A stretch of 20,483 nt of DNA from Azolla pinnata (GCA_037176905.1 JBBBWG010011646.1:1-20483); one strand, 5' to 3'. Shown: positions 1 through 10,010, counted from the first letter of the stretch. Notes: a model not told the origin generated them from the sequence alone. A program made the numbers and translations.

Positions 1-192
1 CTTATACGCCTAGTCCGTAGAAGAACGAGTCGTGAAGACTCTTTCGAAGCGGATTTCGGCCAAAGTACTTCTACACGAAGTGAGCACAAGCCGCTGGCTC
101 TGCCCAGAGTGTATACGAAGCACTGTCGAAGAGAGTACGACTGTCGAAATCGTGATCTAGTCGTACACTGCACTAACTAAACCCGAGAAAAA

Positions 193-219
193 CGTTTTAC
201 TGCAAGCTGCAGTAAAACG
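193..219. repeat. Perfect 12-bp inverted repeat, 3-nt loop
   Basis: CGTTTTACTGCA at 193-204 is followed by AGC and then by its exact reverse complement at 208-219. Transcribed from the retrotransposon's minus strand it would give a stable hairpin in the 5' leader. Its role is unknown; leader hairpins in retroelements can act in packaging or dimerisation, but that is only inference here. Confidence 0.75.
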
Positions 220-487
220 GTCATAACTCTCTGTGGATTACTCCAAAATTAGTTTCGTATCTCTTGTTCTCTCCCTGATGTCGAGACGAACACAATGATG
301 TGTCGTACAGCAGAAGACGTCGTCGAGAACTCTTAGTATACTGAAGTCTTTGCACGCCGGTCGGAAGTTACGGATGACCGTAATCGTCTTGAATATTCTC
401 TATACCGCACGTTCTTGTTGTCCACGCGATGCAAAGTACAGCAGGAAGACAGCAGCAACAGATGACGGCCTGCAACGGACGAACCGC

Positions 488-499
488 GCTCTGATACCA
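488..499 (-). promoter_or_regulatory. Primer-binding site for initiator tRNA-Met
   Basis: The minus strand reads TGGTATCAGAGC, the standard plant retrotransposon primer-binding site complementary to the 3' end of initiator methionine tRNA. It is separated by two T residues from an LTR end reading CATCCCAACA (511-502 on the minus strand), which is the usual spacing and the usual CA end. It primes minus-strand cDNA synthesis by the element's reverse transcriptase. Confidence 0.85.
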
Positions 500-591
500 A
501 ATGTTGGGATGAAGGTCGTCAGGTGGAACAAAGCGTTGGCTCCCAGCAGTATGGTGGAGGCGTCAAGAAGAGGGTTGGAACTGAGAGAAGA

Positions 592-623
592 TCAGATCTG
601 AAGGAGGAGGCTTCAGATCTGAA
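592..623. repeat. Duplicated palindrome TTCAGATCTGAA
   Basis: TCAGATCTGAA occurs at 592-602 and, as the full 12-bp palindrome TTCAGATCTGAA, at 612-623. The copies are separated by a GGAGGAGG spacer inside the LTR R/U5 region. Function unknown. Confidence 0.6.
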
Positions 624-724
624 CCAGTAAGAAGTGGCAGCTAAAGACACAAGAGAGTGGGAGAGAGAGATAGGCACAAAGTGGAACTACCATTAACTGA
701 AGTTGGACGACAATACAAGCCTGG

Positions 725-732
725 TATTTATA
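725..732 (-). promoter_or_regulatory. LTR TATA box
   Basis: The minus strand reads GGGTATAAATACC, a canonical plant TATA box. It lies about 220 bp upstream of the LTR end at 502, so a start site near 695-700 would leave an R/U5 of about 195 bp. This is the expected promoter of the retrotransposon. Confidence 0.6.
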
Positions 733-1127
733 CCCCTAGGCAAGGGCTCACGCCATTCTCGCATATTACAGATATGGCCCGTCCACTTATGGACAGTGTG
801 AACACGACCATTAGATGCCCGCATTTGACAGTGCCACCTTGTTTGACGTCGGGTTAACATGAGTGGAAAATCTCGGATCTGACAGTATTCAAGCAGAGAC
901 GTATATATAATACAAGTATCTTTGTTCGAGATAGCTCTGCGCACATGAGCAATGTGTGTAGCATACATGAGTTGTGTCGTATTCAGGGGGAGGGGCATGC
1001 TCGGCCTGTGCCGTACTTGGGGGGGGCGCCTGCTCAGGCCATGCTATACTCGGTCGGGTCGTGTTCGTGCCACGCCAAACTTTGTTGGTCGTGTCGTACT
1101 CTATCGGCCGTAGCTGGTCAGACTGTT

Positions 1128-1229
1128 CCGAACATCGTAGTCGGTCAGGCCATTCCGAATGTCATACTCATTCGGGCTCCTCCAACATTCATACTCGGTC
1201 GGGCCACTCCGAACGTCGTACTCGGCCGG
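1128..1229 (+). repeat. 27-bp GC-rich minisatellite, about 3.8 copies
   Basis: Three consecutive units of exactly 27 bp start at 1128, 1155 and 1182, with a partial fourth from 1209. Each follows the pattern CCGAAYGTCRTACTC then GGTCGGGCCAYT. More diverged copies of the same GTACTCGGTCGG words run back to about 1015. The GC-rich array stands out from the AT-rich surroundings and is probably part of, or next to, the retrotransposon LTR. Open reading frames across it are a by-product of the repeat. Confidence 0.8.
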
Positions 1230-1343
1230 ATGTTGGGATGGGTTCAAACTTGGCCATACTTACATAAACCCTATCAAATGTGTTTGCACCTGGCTATACT
1301 AGTTCGGATCGTATCGGACGCATTCACACCAAACCATAATTGA

Positions 1344-1448
1344 ATGTGCAGGCCATGCAACTAAATGTAGATGTCATGAGAGATGCACACAACTAAATGT
1401 GGAGGCCATGCAACTAATGTAAACATCACGTGGGATGCATGTAACTGA
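1344..1448 (+). repeat. Tandem duplication, about 53-bp unit
   Basis: Two imperfect copies (1344-1396, 1397-1448) share GGCCATGCAACTAA and a GATGCA..AACT ending, and a decayed third start follows. No gene is associated with them. Confidence 0.7.
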
Positions 1449-1536
1449 GTTGAAGATGCAAACCGAAGTTTTTTTCATGCAAGTAAAATAACTTGGAGTT
1501 GAACATGCAGATTTAGGGAGGGGTCATACTTATCGT

Positions 1537-1960
1537 AAATTTTTTATCAAAGCCATGTCTCGGTGAACCCTAACCCCAAATTTTTTATTTAAGCCATCTC
1601 TCGTAAACCCTAACCCGAATTTCTTTTGAAACCCGAAAATCCACAAAAACCATAACCCTAATATGGGGAAGGGGCGTCATATAAAAGCTTTTAGGAATCC
1701 TAATCTTTGGAGGAGAACTCTCATACTTCTAATCCAAACTCTAAATCTTATGTCCATAAAAACTCTAATCTAATGTGAATCGAATCTCTAAAAGCCTTCA
1801 ACTCTTGGAAACCTTAATCTACTAATCTCTCCAAGCCCAATCTTTCGTAATCCCTAATTTGGCATTGATTGTATTTTCTTCACTTTGTTAATCAAACCCA
1901 TCTAATTTTTTAATTTAATTAAAATTTCTTTAACCCTATTCGCATGATTTTTGGTGTCCT
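1537..1960 (+). repeat. Tandem 41-bp unit and CCCTAA/CTAATC-rich tract
   Basis: Two copies of a 41/40-bp unit (AAATTTTTTAT..AAGCCAT..CTCG..AACCCTAACCC) lie at 1537-1577 and 1578-1617, with a partial third copy. They are followed by CTAATC-rich DNA to about 1860. A TATAAAAG sequence sits at 1680-1687. The composition matches untranslated LTR or leader sequence of plant retrotransposons and resembles the tract at 18380-18850. No coding region is seen. Confidence 0.45.
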
Positions 1961-3560
1961 TTGGTTGGAGGCCTCGAGGTCCTACCTTGACTTTTACGTA
2001 TCCTCGTCGTATTTTCACAATAGCGCACAATCTTAGAATCGAGAATGGAGGCTACCTCGTGCTTAGGGCCATCAGTAAGTTGGAGAGGAGGTGATGGCGG
2101 CACGACATGACACGATTGGGAATCAAATTGGTGTAGTAAGGTTCTGAAAGAGACCTATGAAAAATTGGATGAAGTTACAAATTTATAAGAAGATCAAGAC
2201 AAAATGTTGTATCATTAATCCCCTTCATGATGACAAACGATCAAGTAGTCTTGATGTGACGGTGTAACAATCATACCCAATCACCAATCCTGAATGGAGA
2301 CGGAAGACGACGTTTATCGGTGTGGGCCTTATGTTGGGCTTGAGCTTTTTGAAGATGTGAAGACAACTCAAACTAGAGGTATTGTAGCTGGTAGAAGTTC
2401 TGCTCCGTACTAGGGTTTGGTGAGATCACAGGAATGTCCAAGAGATATTATCCAAGATGATTTCCAATGTAGGCATAAAGGTGTGACCTTGGTAGAAGAG
2501 TGTATGGTGTTATTATACGCAAACTCTGCAAGATGTAATATATGATTCCAATCATCTTGTTCATAACTAATAAAGCATTGAAGACACTACTCAAGTGTTT
2601 GACTTGTGCGCTCTGTTTGACCATCAGTTTCGGGATGATATACTAAAGAGAGTTTACAAGAGATCCGGAGTCCGTCACATAGGTGTTTCCAAAAGTGAGA
2701 TAAATTGTAAACCACGATCACTAATTATGTTTTCTGGAAGACCAGGATGACGAAATACTTCACACATAATGATATTTATTGTTTCTTGATTACTGATACT
2801 CTTTACACAGGGTAAAGAATGTCTCATCTTGGTAAATTGATTGATTCACAACAGGTAAAATGACATCAAAACCTTGTGAAAGTGGTAGATTTATAAAGAA
2901 ATCCATAGAAATGGACTGTCATGCTTGCTTGGAGGCAGCAATGGTTGTAACAACCCATTAGGATGATGCTTGGGCATTTTGACTTAACAACATGTGTTAC
3001 ATGTATGAATATAATCTTCAAAAACGTGTTGTAAATGAGGCCACCAAAATGATCGTTTCAGTAGTTCTACGGTCTTGGCAATACCAAAGTGTCTGACCAT
3101 ACGAGCATGATGATAGTGCTCTAACACTAGCAGGATATAAAGGAGATCTTGTCACTTGAACTCATTATATAAGCGTCAACATGACCCTTGCAATGTGGAG
3201 TAAGATGTATGATTTGGACTAAGGTGCGCGGAGGTATTCTTAGCAAAATCATCAGAGTGAAGTTCTTGTCGAATAGTATTAAGAAAGCTTAAATCCAGTG
3301 GCGTGGCACAAATCGTTGTTACTTGTGGTTCTGATGGACCAAGGAGAACTTGCTTTTGATTGCCGAAAGCTAGATCTCCAAGGTGAAGTGCCAAATATGA
3401 GCGCCGAGATAGAGCATCTGCTTGCTCCTGTTGTTTCCATAGACGGAAAATGATCTTGAAATAAAAAAGAGTTGAAAATTGCGTCCATCGAGCTTGTTGC
3501 CTATTTAACACTCGAGTCATCTAGAAATATGTAAAATTTTTGTGGTCACTGACACCTTGT
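1960..3560 (-). pseudogene. Decayed Ty3/gypsy pol: RNase H end, integrase, possible chromodomain
   Basis: Reading from 3560 down on the minus strand, there is first the C-terminal RNase H part, with DHKNFTYF, then LNRQQARWTQF and a KQQEQADALSRRSYLA stretch (about 3555-3395). Next comes an integrase zinc-finger region with RHFGIAKTVELLKRSFWWP and a downstream cysteine pair region (about 3100-2960), then a GLLQPL linker. The integrase core follows with [18 protein letters not shown] (about 2735-2705) and [13 protein letters not shown] residues (about 2645-2617). C-terminal YNNTIHSST and HRSL-EPY remnants come next, and ILDSKI near 2046-2024 may begin a chromodomain, suggesting a chromovirus. 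The reading frame is broken by many stops and shifts, so the copy is dead. The order RNase H then integrase is Ty3/gypsy, not Copia. Confidence 0.85.
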
Positions 3561-3684
3561 AGATGCATGCACACCTATGGGCTGGATTAGTTCCAACTTC
3601 AACTTCTAACTCGCTCCATCAATGCAAACTGTAAATGTGCTCTACTCAACCTAACTAAAAAAAATCTTGAATTAGTTGCATATA

Positions 3685-3957
3685 TCATGTTAATTTTCTT
3701 GCGATAAAATTTATAGTAAGGCATAAGACATTACATCTCACATGTGTACTTGTGGATTCAATAGCCCAACATCCAAAAGAAAATAGTTGGCATGAATTGG
3801 AAAGTACACAAGCTACTTTTAAGAACTTTGTAATGGAACTATATCCAAACCTAGCTCCTAGAACCTTGGTCATGCCTTGGTTGTTTTGACACGGTGGACA
3901 CATTCTCATTCCTTCATGCATGGTAATAAACGGGCAATAACACTTGACTTGTTGCAT
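3685..3957 (-). pseudogene. Possible hAT transposase C-terminal remnant
   Basis: The 90-codon minus-strand frame contains FGYSSITKFLKVACVLSNSC followed by a GCWAIESTS stretch and H..RCNVL. This resembles, residue by residue but weakly, the hAT dimerisation domain pattern (aromatic-G, then a leucine helix ending VLSQTCS, then GCERNWS and RNRL). The rest of the frame is unrecognised. The similarity is from memory and could be chance; if right, it is a fragment left between two retrotransposon pieces. Confidence 0.3.
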
Positions 3958-4109
3958 TAATTAAATAGAAAAAAGATTCAATAAATTATATTATGAAAAA
4001 AAGTGGAGAATTAAAAACAAGATTTTAGGAAGTTCATATTTCTACATTGTCGATTAAGGGTTTTATACTTAAAGAAGCAATCTCCTCTTTAAGTTTTCAG
4101 ATAGGGCTA

Positions 4110-5139
4110 GTGAAGATAATATTTTGAGAGCATTAGGAGGGGATATCAAGGACTGTTTGGGAATGGCAAGTCGCCATGGGGAGCACTGATCATATTTACC
4201 AATACGAGTGATGGAGCTTACAGAGTGTATGAATCATAAAGTATTAAGTAAATTTATCAGGTCAATATATACAAATGATTTGATTGATAGGCTCCAACGC
4301 GCAAAGTTCTTTATGAAAACCAACTTTTGCATGTGCTACTATCAAATTAGGATTTATGAGAATTAGGTTTTCCATAAGACAACCTTTCGCACAAAATATG
4401 ATTACTATTAGTTCATGGTGTTATCTTTTGGATAAACTAATGCTCCAACTACGTTTATGCTGTGCATTAATAATATTTTTCATGATGGGTTGGTTAATTT
4501 TGTAGCTCTATTCCTTCACAACATTATGATATATAGTGGAACATTGGAGGATCATATTCGACATGTCTATATTGTTTTGGTTTTGTAGAAATTTTGTAGA
4601 ATTTAAGCTTTACGAAAGGTTATTGAAATGTGACTGCTTTCAAAAGACGTATTTCAAAGGGACATCACATTGGTGTTCGCATCAATTAGTCTAAGATAGA
4701 CACTATCTTGAAATGGCAGGGAACTTTCTAATGTAATTAAGAAGGACTAATTGTTCCTGGATTGATTGAATAAATAAGAAAATCGATGGAAAATTGTTCT
4801 TGCTACATTGCACCATTTCTACATGTGATTGGGTGGAATGCTTCTCTTGACGATTCCTGCAACAAGCTTAAGAAGTTGATTATAGAGGCACCAGCTATTC
4901 TAGGTATACAAGATCCTAGCTCTCTGCAAACATTTCAAGTAGAGAGGAATGCCAGTCATTTTGCTAATGGGGCTGATGTTTCTGAAAAAGGGAGACCAAT
5001 TGCATTTGGTTCAAACAAGAAATTGGATCTTGCCCAAAAGAATTATGCGGTTGAGGAGAAGAACCTGTTTGTAATCTCATTACATTTCCTAGTTATGCAT
5101 CAATTGTTAAAACTCCTATGGTTTTCTTTCTTTGATTAA
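4110..5139 (+). pseudogene. Decayed Ty3/gypsy reverse transcriptase and RNase H N-part
   Basis: Plus-strand translation gives NHKVLSKF then NDLIDRLQRAKFFMKTNF..CYYQIRI (about 4230-4360). TTFRTKYDYY and FG-TNAPTTFM follow (about 4378-4455). FLHNIMIYS stands where the YLDD-type catalytic motif should be (about 4512-4540), with TLEDHIRHV after it. The open frame 4786-5139 then carries an RNase H start: KLKKLIIEAPAIL, ASHFANGADV, GRPIAF and a KNYAVEEKNL stretch. Frameshifts and stops break it and the catalytic DD is lost (HN), so it cannot be active. Coding ends near the TDHKN point of RNase H, close to where the minus-strand piece at 3560 begins. Confidence 0.8.
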
Positions 5140-6500
5140 GACCAGAACCCCACCAATCACTCTATTATAAGTAGATATACCTGCAATCTAGCATTCTTGA
5201 TGAAGCATATTCGACACTTTCTAGTGTTCATGGTGGCTAGGTGCAAATTTTCACACCCTAAATAAATTATGATTCCTATATCGCTATTGTAAGTGGGAGT
5301 TGGTTTGTATCAACCACCTAGAGTGCCCAACTAACTTAACTACATATCTGTGTGCCTCATTCAAAGCTTGCGAAAGTTAGCACAATGTTGTACTGGGCGT
5401 AGCCTACCTTGGTAATGTGATTTAGTTGTTAATATTAGAAATGGAAATTTGAAGATTAGTTTGCATTCAACAATTCGTTGGGATTCCCATGTATATCAAA
5501 GGTAGTAATTAAGATATTGCAAAGTTTAACCTATTTGCTAGATTGAAGTTAAGCTTGGATCAGTATATACATGCAAGCCGCAAGATTGGCAAAGGATGTG
5601 TTAATGGTTAATTACTACATCATTGATTCCTTGTATGTATATATATATATATATTTGAGGTTAGATAAGTAGCAATAAGATGGAAATAAATTATAAGAAG
5701 GAACGGAACAATGTGGGTCTAATCTGTCAGCAGATAATATATGGAGGTATAATTTAAGTTTCTCAATCATCGACAAGTGCATGTAGTGCTCAAAGCTTTG
5801 AGACTAAACCTAGAATATATATTTCGTCGTGCATATTGCACAATCTTCAAGGAGCAGAATATGCATTTTATGATCGTAATATAATACACGATGGTAGGAA
5901 TTCTATGCGTTCACTATGAAAGTAAGAGAACAGGAATGAGGGCTTTTCAGCACCAAAAGGAGAAACAAAAAAGCAAATTGTCATAATTTGTGACTAACTG
6001 GAAGATTTTCATCAACCGCCGTTACATAACAACCGTGCACGAAACGTAGAATACGGCTTTTAAAATCCTTTAAATTTACACCAGAAATTCAATCGGATAT
6101 TTAGCATGTGATATTATTCATAGAATAAATCACAAATTTCAGCGCGATGAGCGTGTTTGTAGGAAGTGGTATAAAATCGATTACTTTTGCAAGCAACTGC
6201 ATGAAAAGGTGCGATCAACAGACTTAGATCCAAAATGCATATAAAGATGTATCCTAGAAAATATCAAACTATATGCTTGGAATTCCTCAACTCTCCATGA
6301 GCATTTAATGCCACTTCCATGCTATAGTCAACAATTATATTCTAAAGGCATATTTAAATCTCCGCAAAGCTATACTTTTTCAACCTTCTAGCGAATGCCT
6401 AGATATAATAGACTACGATTGATAGTTGTTGAAGAAATAAGCTCGTAGAATTTCTCTTAAATGCTGGCAAGAACCTCTAGGATCATCAAGTTAATCTAAT
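5140..6500. other. AT-rich interval without recognisable gene
   Basis: I see no convincing coding sequence here on either strand. It holds an (AT)n microsatellite at about 5638-5654 and scattered A/T-rich sequence. Earlier parts may be unrecognisable remains of the gypsy element ending near 5139. Confidence 0.5.
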
Positions 6501-6529
6501 AATTGCTCTAATACTATCAAGTGTGGCAT

Positions 6530-6800
6530 TACGGATTCTATATAATTTGAAGCTTATTAATTTTTTGTTGATAGACTCTGGATAATCATTGAAAATTCCT
6601 TATATCATTTGACGGTATCTTAGATTTTGCAAAAAGATGACATGAAAATTAGCTTATATACCCATGGATTCAAAGAGTTTCCAACCTGTTTGAAAAGAAT
6701 TTACCTATCAAAATTTGCAATGGAAGGCCCATTGATTCAGGTGTATACAAGGGTTGTCACCAAACTAGTAGCTACCAATACCTACATAGATACCTTTTAA
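6530..6800 (+). pseudogene. Faint leucine-rich-repeat (NLR-like) remnant
   Basis: In one plus-strand frame a stretch reads GFKEFPTCLKRIYLSKFAME followed by GPL (about 6665-6725). This has the spacing of the LRR segment common in plant CC-NBS-LRR resistance proteins (P..L..L.LS......P). In another frame just upstream (about 6530-6625) SSVALRIL and SLKIPYII-RYLRF recall other NLR LRR blocks. Stops and frame changes are frequent, so if genuine it is a heavily decayed fragment. Leucine/isoleucine richness in AT-rich DNA could produce this by chance. Confidence 0.2.
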
Positions 6801-7099
6801 TATTTTGCTAATAATTGGATTGTAAATATGTCTATAGATTTGCAATTGGAGCACTTTCTTGATGATATTTAAAACTTCAAGGTTGTACACCAACAGATAC
6901 ATATCATGTGCTACAAAGAAAATAATACAAATAAATGACTGTTAAAAACCACACTTGCTTGTCTTATATCGATGGTCCCCAAACACTTTTTCTAGATTAA
7001 GATGACAACCTTTTTTAACGTTCAGTCAGAAAAGTTTTCGGGAATTCATAGAGTGAATTCAATTATGTTCATAGCAAATAAGGTCCCGCCTCAATAATG

Positions 7100-7500
7100 T
7101 TATCACCTCTTTGTACTTATCACGATTTTTTCGGTCATATTTAGTGTTATCGCACTATATAGTAGATGTTTGTTTCTACCTTGTCATGTGTGACATTCTC
7201 ACTTCTTATTTATCTTATATATTTCTTCTTATATATATTCATTTATTTGCATATGCATCCATACATATAAGATTGCAAATATATATACATGTATACATAC
7301 ATGCAACAATATAATTATATATGCATACATATTGTACCATTACAAACATATCTACATACATATTTATCTTTATATGTATATTTATACAAGTTCATCTTTT
7401 TATGTATACATACATCTTGCATTACAAACATATATGTATACATCTATACATACATGCATAAATTTTAACGTCGTATATATATGTGTGTATATATATTCAT
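7100..7500. repeat. AT-rich block of TATACATACATGCATA-type quasi-repeats (copy 1)
   Basis: The block is made almost wholly of TATATA, ACATACAT and GCATATTCA words, without strict period. It is followed at 7595-7880 by a degenerate array of short GC-containing words, an order repeated at three more places in the window. Open frames here, rich in I, Y, H and T, are translations of the repeat and not genes. Confidence 0.6.
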
Positions 7501-7594
7501 CTCACTACAAGCTATTAGCTTGTTTGATGCACCATTTATTGCAAAATTTCTTTTATTTTTTTTATTTCATTTCACATTTACGTGCATGTCAAAC

Positions 7595-7885
7595 ACCAAA
7601 ACTAGTTTACCACAGATTTTATCACGACTATAAATGTGATAGTAGACACGATAGTAAATGAGATTGTAGACACGCTTTTACGTTCACTTTGCAACAACAA
7701 AACTTTGCTTCTACGGTCGCATCAACATGCACTTCTAATGTCATATCTACGGTCATGTCCAATAAGCAACTATAGTTACGTTTATGATTGCGGTAGACAT
7801 TGTGCCTATGTTGCAATAAACTTGTGGTACAATGTAGTGGTGGTTGACACTATTATAGATGCGTTAAATTTTGAAGTACGATGAT
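7595..7885. repeat. Degenerate short-motif array, GTAGACACGA / TTGCGGTAGACAT type
   Basis: Words such as TAGACACG, ACGACTATAAAT, GCAACTATAG and TTGCGGTAGACA recur about every 10-20 bp in both orientations. The style matches the GCCGCAA arrays at 9193-9470 and 10400-10620 but is more decayed. It may be a subterminal region of a CACTA-like element. Confidence 0.45.
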
Positions 7886-7894
7886 GTGAAATAT

Positions 7895-8311
7895 ACATAT
7901 ATGGTTGCGTTAAACTTGCAGCAAAAAAAATTATTAGAAAAAATATATTATTAATAAAATATATAAAAACATTGTTAAAATTATCTTTATAAAATATTTT
8001 AAGTATTTTGATTTTATTATTTTTATATTTTTTTTTCTTCTAAATTTTGAGAACATATATATCTTAAGCTACTTCTTTATTTTATAAGCATATGGTCACG
8101 TTAAATACGCATACATATATGGTTGTGGTAAACATGCAACAAAAAATATTATTACAAATGTATATATTATTAATAAAATCTATAAAATCATTATTAAAAA
8201 AAGTCTTTTTATAATAATTTAAGTATGTTGATTTTATTAATTTCTATGTTTTTCTTTTTTTCCCAATTTTGAGAACATATATATCATAAGAAATTTCTTT
8301 ATTTTATAAGC
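7895..8311 (+). repeat. Tandem duplication of about 197 bp, offset 218 bp
   Basis: Copy 1 (7895-8090) and copy 2 (8113-8311) both start ACATATATGGTTG. Each runs through TATTATTAATAAAAT, a T-rich tract and TTTTGAGAACATATATATC, and ends TTTATTTTATAAGC. The 22-bp spacer between them resembles the copy start (TATGGTCACGTTAAA). The copies differ at many positions, so the duplication is old. No coding capacity is seen. Confidence 0.8.
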
Positions 8312-8349
8312 TAAAAAGCTAAGAACTGTGAAAAAGAATTAACCTGAAG

Positions 8350-9172
8350 CCCTCATTGCCTACTTATATAGGAGGCATGTTTGAGACTATTCATGTGAAA
8401 TATTCTCACTTTTTACTTGTATGTGTCCTCCTATACATCTTCATTTATTTGTATATTTTTATATACAAGGATATTAGTCATTATAAGCAAACATACTTGC
8501 ATATTGATAAATATATATACATCTATATTCACTTATATTTGTATATACATGGATATTAATTTACATAATTAACAAGAATACATGCATACATCTATGTATC
8601 TGTACATGTATGATATATATTCACCTATAAATACATAGTAGTTGCACATTACCTTAATATTTGCTATATACTTGTTGCATAGTAACTATATAGTTGTTGC
8701 TCATTAGCTTCAATATAGTTATTATATATTTGTTCCATAGTAGTTGCATGATAGTTGCACAATGGCTTCATTCTTGCTGCACATTTGGTACATATTAATT
8801 ACGTACTAGCCGCATAGTAGTTGATGCACAGTAGGTCCACATTACCCTGTATTAACTTGTATATTCACCTGTATATCCATACATACATGCATATTCATGT
8901 GTATATGTAAATGTCGTAAGATGCGTATTCACCTATATATGATACATACATGCATATTAATTCGTATATGTATATATAATTGAATATTAATTAAATATAT
9001 ATATGCACATGCATATTCGTGTATATATGTATATGTATGTTGCGTATTATTCACATGTATATGCATAATACATGCACAATCATTTGTATATTGACGTGTA
9101 TTCTATGTACATGTATGATGCATATTCACCTATATATCTAGACACACATGAATATTCATTTGTGTATACATA
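8350..9172. repeat. AT-rich TATACATACATGCATA block (copy 2) with CATAGTAGTTGCACAT sub-array
   Basis: The start (about 8378-8560) resembles 7160-7300 (TGTTTG....CATGTG..A.ATTCTCAC). At 8634-8850 there is a degenerate sub-array of CATAGTAGTTGCACATTA words. At 8868, 8933 and 9123 a longer phrase ATTCACCTRTATATCYA/GATACATACATGCATATT recurs. The block leads directly into the candidate CACTA-like terminus at 9173. Confidence 0.55.
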
Positions 9173-9190
9173 CATTACAAGGTATTGGGT
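9173..9190 (+). repeat. CACTA-like terminus CATTACAAGGTATTGGGT
   Basis: This is one of four places in the window with a CACTMCAAGGTATTG-type sequence. Here the third base is T instead of C. It is followed at once by TGTTTGCCACAAC and a short-motif array, as at 17729. No matching right end is found nearby; the next right-type end is at 11147. Confidence 0.5.
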
Positions 9191-9192
9191 TG

Positions 9193-9470
9193 TTTGCCAC
9201 AACTATTTACGCGAGTTTTGCCGCGTGTTTGCCACGAGTATTGCCGCAAGTATATCTACGTGTTTTCCGCGAGTTTTTTAAAAAATTTTGATGTTGCATT
9301 TACCACAACTATATACGTGTTGCCACGAGTATTGCTGCAAGTATATCCGCGTGTTTGCCGCGAGTTGTTTCAAAAATTTTGACGCTGCATTTACGACAAC
9401 TATATACGCATTCATAGCCGCACGATTTGACGCACCCATTACCACGACCTTCCTGAAAATTTACAACACT
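9193..9470 (+). repeat. GCCGCRAGTAT array in roughly 100-bp higher-order units
   Basis: The basic motif is about 11-12 bp (TATTGCCGCAAG and variants). It is organised into larger units that start TTTRCCACAACTAT and, in the first two, end in CAAAAATTTTGAYGYTGCAT-like sequence. Copies lie at 9193-9298 and 9299-9389, with a decayed third copy from 9390. Arrays of a short motif just inside the terminus are typical of CACTA transposons, where they bind the element's own protein. That role is inferred here. Confidence 0.7.
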
Positions 9471-9481
9471 TTAACATAGAC

Positions 9482-9545
9482 AAGATTTAAACCAATGACC
9501 TCATTTCACACAATCTGCAGCAAGTTATCTAGCCAATTGGGCTTA
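9482..9545 (-). repeat. tRNA-like module 1 (SINE-type A and B boxes)
   Basis: On the minus strand AGCCCAATTGGCTAGA matches an internal RNA polymerase III A box, and about 40 bases on GAGGTCATTGGTTTAAATC matches the B box region. The acceptor and anticodon stems of a real tRNA are not present, so this is a tRNA-derived repeat or fossil, not a tRNA gene. Downstream on the minus strand the GCCGCRA array follows. Confidence 0.5.
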
Positions 9546-9589
9546 CAAACACTTATATAATATAATTAGTAAATATATATTATTATTAT

Positions 9590-10010
9590 TATTTATAATG
9601 TTTGAAATCTATACATCTATTCATATACAAATCAATATGTATGAATACACCTAAATATACATACAAATCTATAAAAACATGTAGATAAATTGGAATATAT
9701 GAATATTTATGTGTATGTATGTATGCATATAAAAGCGAATATGAATCAGACATGTGCATGCATATATAAGTGAATATGTATGTATTGATAGATATATAAG
9801 TGAATTTGCATGTAAGTTTCAATATCCAGATGAATGTGCTTGTATCTGACCATTTATAATTCAATCTACATCAAACATGTACATATATAGATGAATCTGC
9901 ATATATCTATGCATACACACACAAATATTCATTCAAAAATGAATATTTAGATGAATATGCATGTATGTACGCATATACAAGTGAATACATACTAATATAG
10001 GTTAATTTGC
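9590..10010. repeat. AT-rich TACATACATGCATA block (copy 3)
   Basis: Words such as ACATGTACATATATAGATGAAT, GCATGTATGTACGCATATA and AAGTGAATATG recur. The arrangement resembles the block at 19200-19590 in the same orientation and leads, as that one does, into a TTGCAGCAAATATG array. Confidence 0.5.

Larger units (their letters stand above)
1..501 (-). mobile_element. LTR retrotransposon internal 5' leader, truncated by the window
   Basis: Read on the minus strand, this stretch follows directly after an LTR end and a tRNA-Met primer-binding site, so it is the untranslated leader or early internal region of an LTR retrotransposon running off the left edge of the window. I found no gag reading frame in it, and the superfamily (Copia or Gypsy) cannot be decided from what is present. 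A short strong inverted repeat at 193-219 lies inside it. Confidence rests on the LTR/PBS junction, not on coding content. Confidence 0.6.
502..1230 (-). mobile_element. 5' LTR of a minus-strand retrotransposon (outer end uncertain)
   Basis: The inner end at 502 is well placed: CATCCCAACA on the minus strand, followed by the primer-binding site. A TATAAATA box at 725-732 fits an LTR promoter, with a CT-rich R/U5-like stretch downstream on the minus strand. The outer (U3) end is not certain. I see no clear TG start with a target-site duplication, and the 27-bp minisatellite near 1128-1229 may lie inside U3 or just beyond it. A CCAACA at 1182-1187 would give an LTR of 686 bp, but it falls inside a minisatellite unit and may be chance. 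No coding sequence is supported in this interval. Confidence 0.55.

Noticed and set aside
945-1343. Plus-strand open frames of 132 and 97 codons
   Set aside because: They translate the 27-bp minisatellite, whose period is a multiple of three and keeps frames open.
7111-7661. Tyr/Ile/His-rich open frames
   Set aside because: They are translations of AT-rich TATACATA repeats; a protein origin is not supported.
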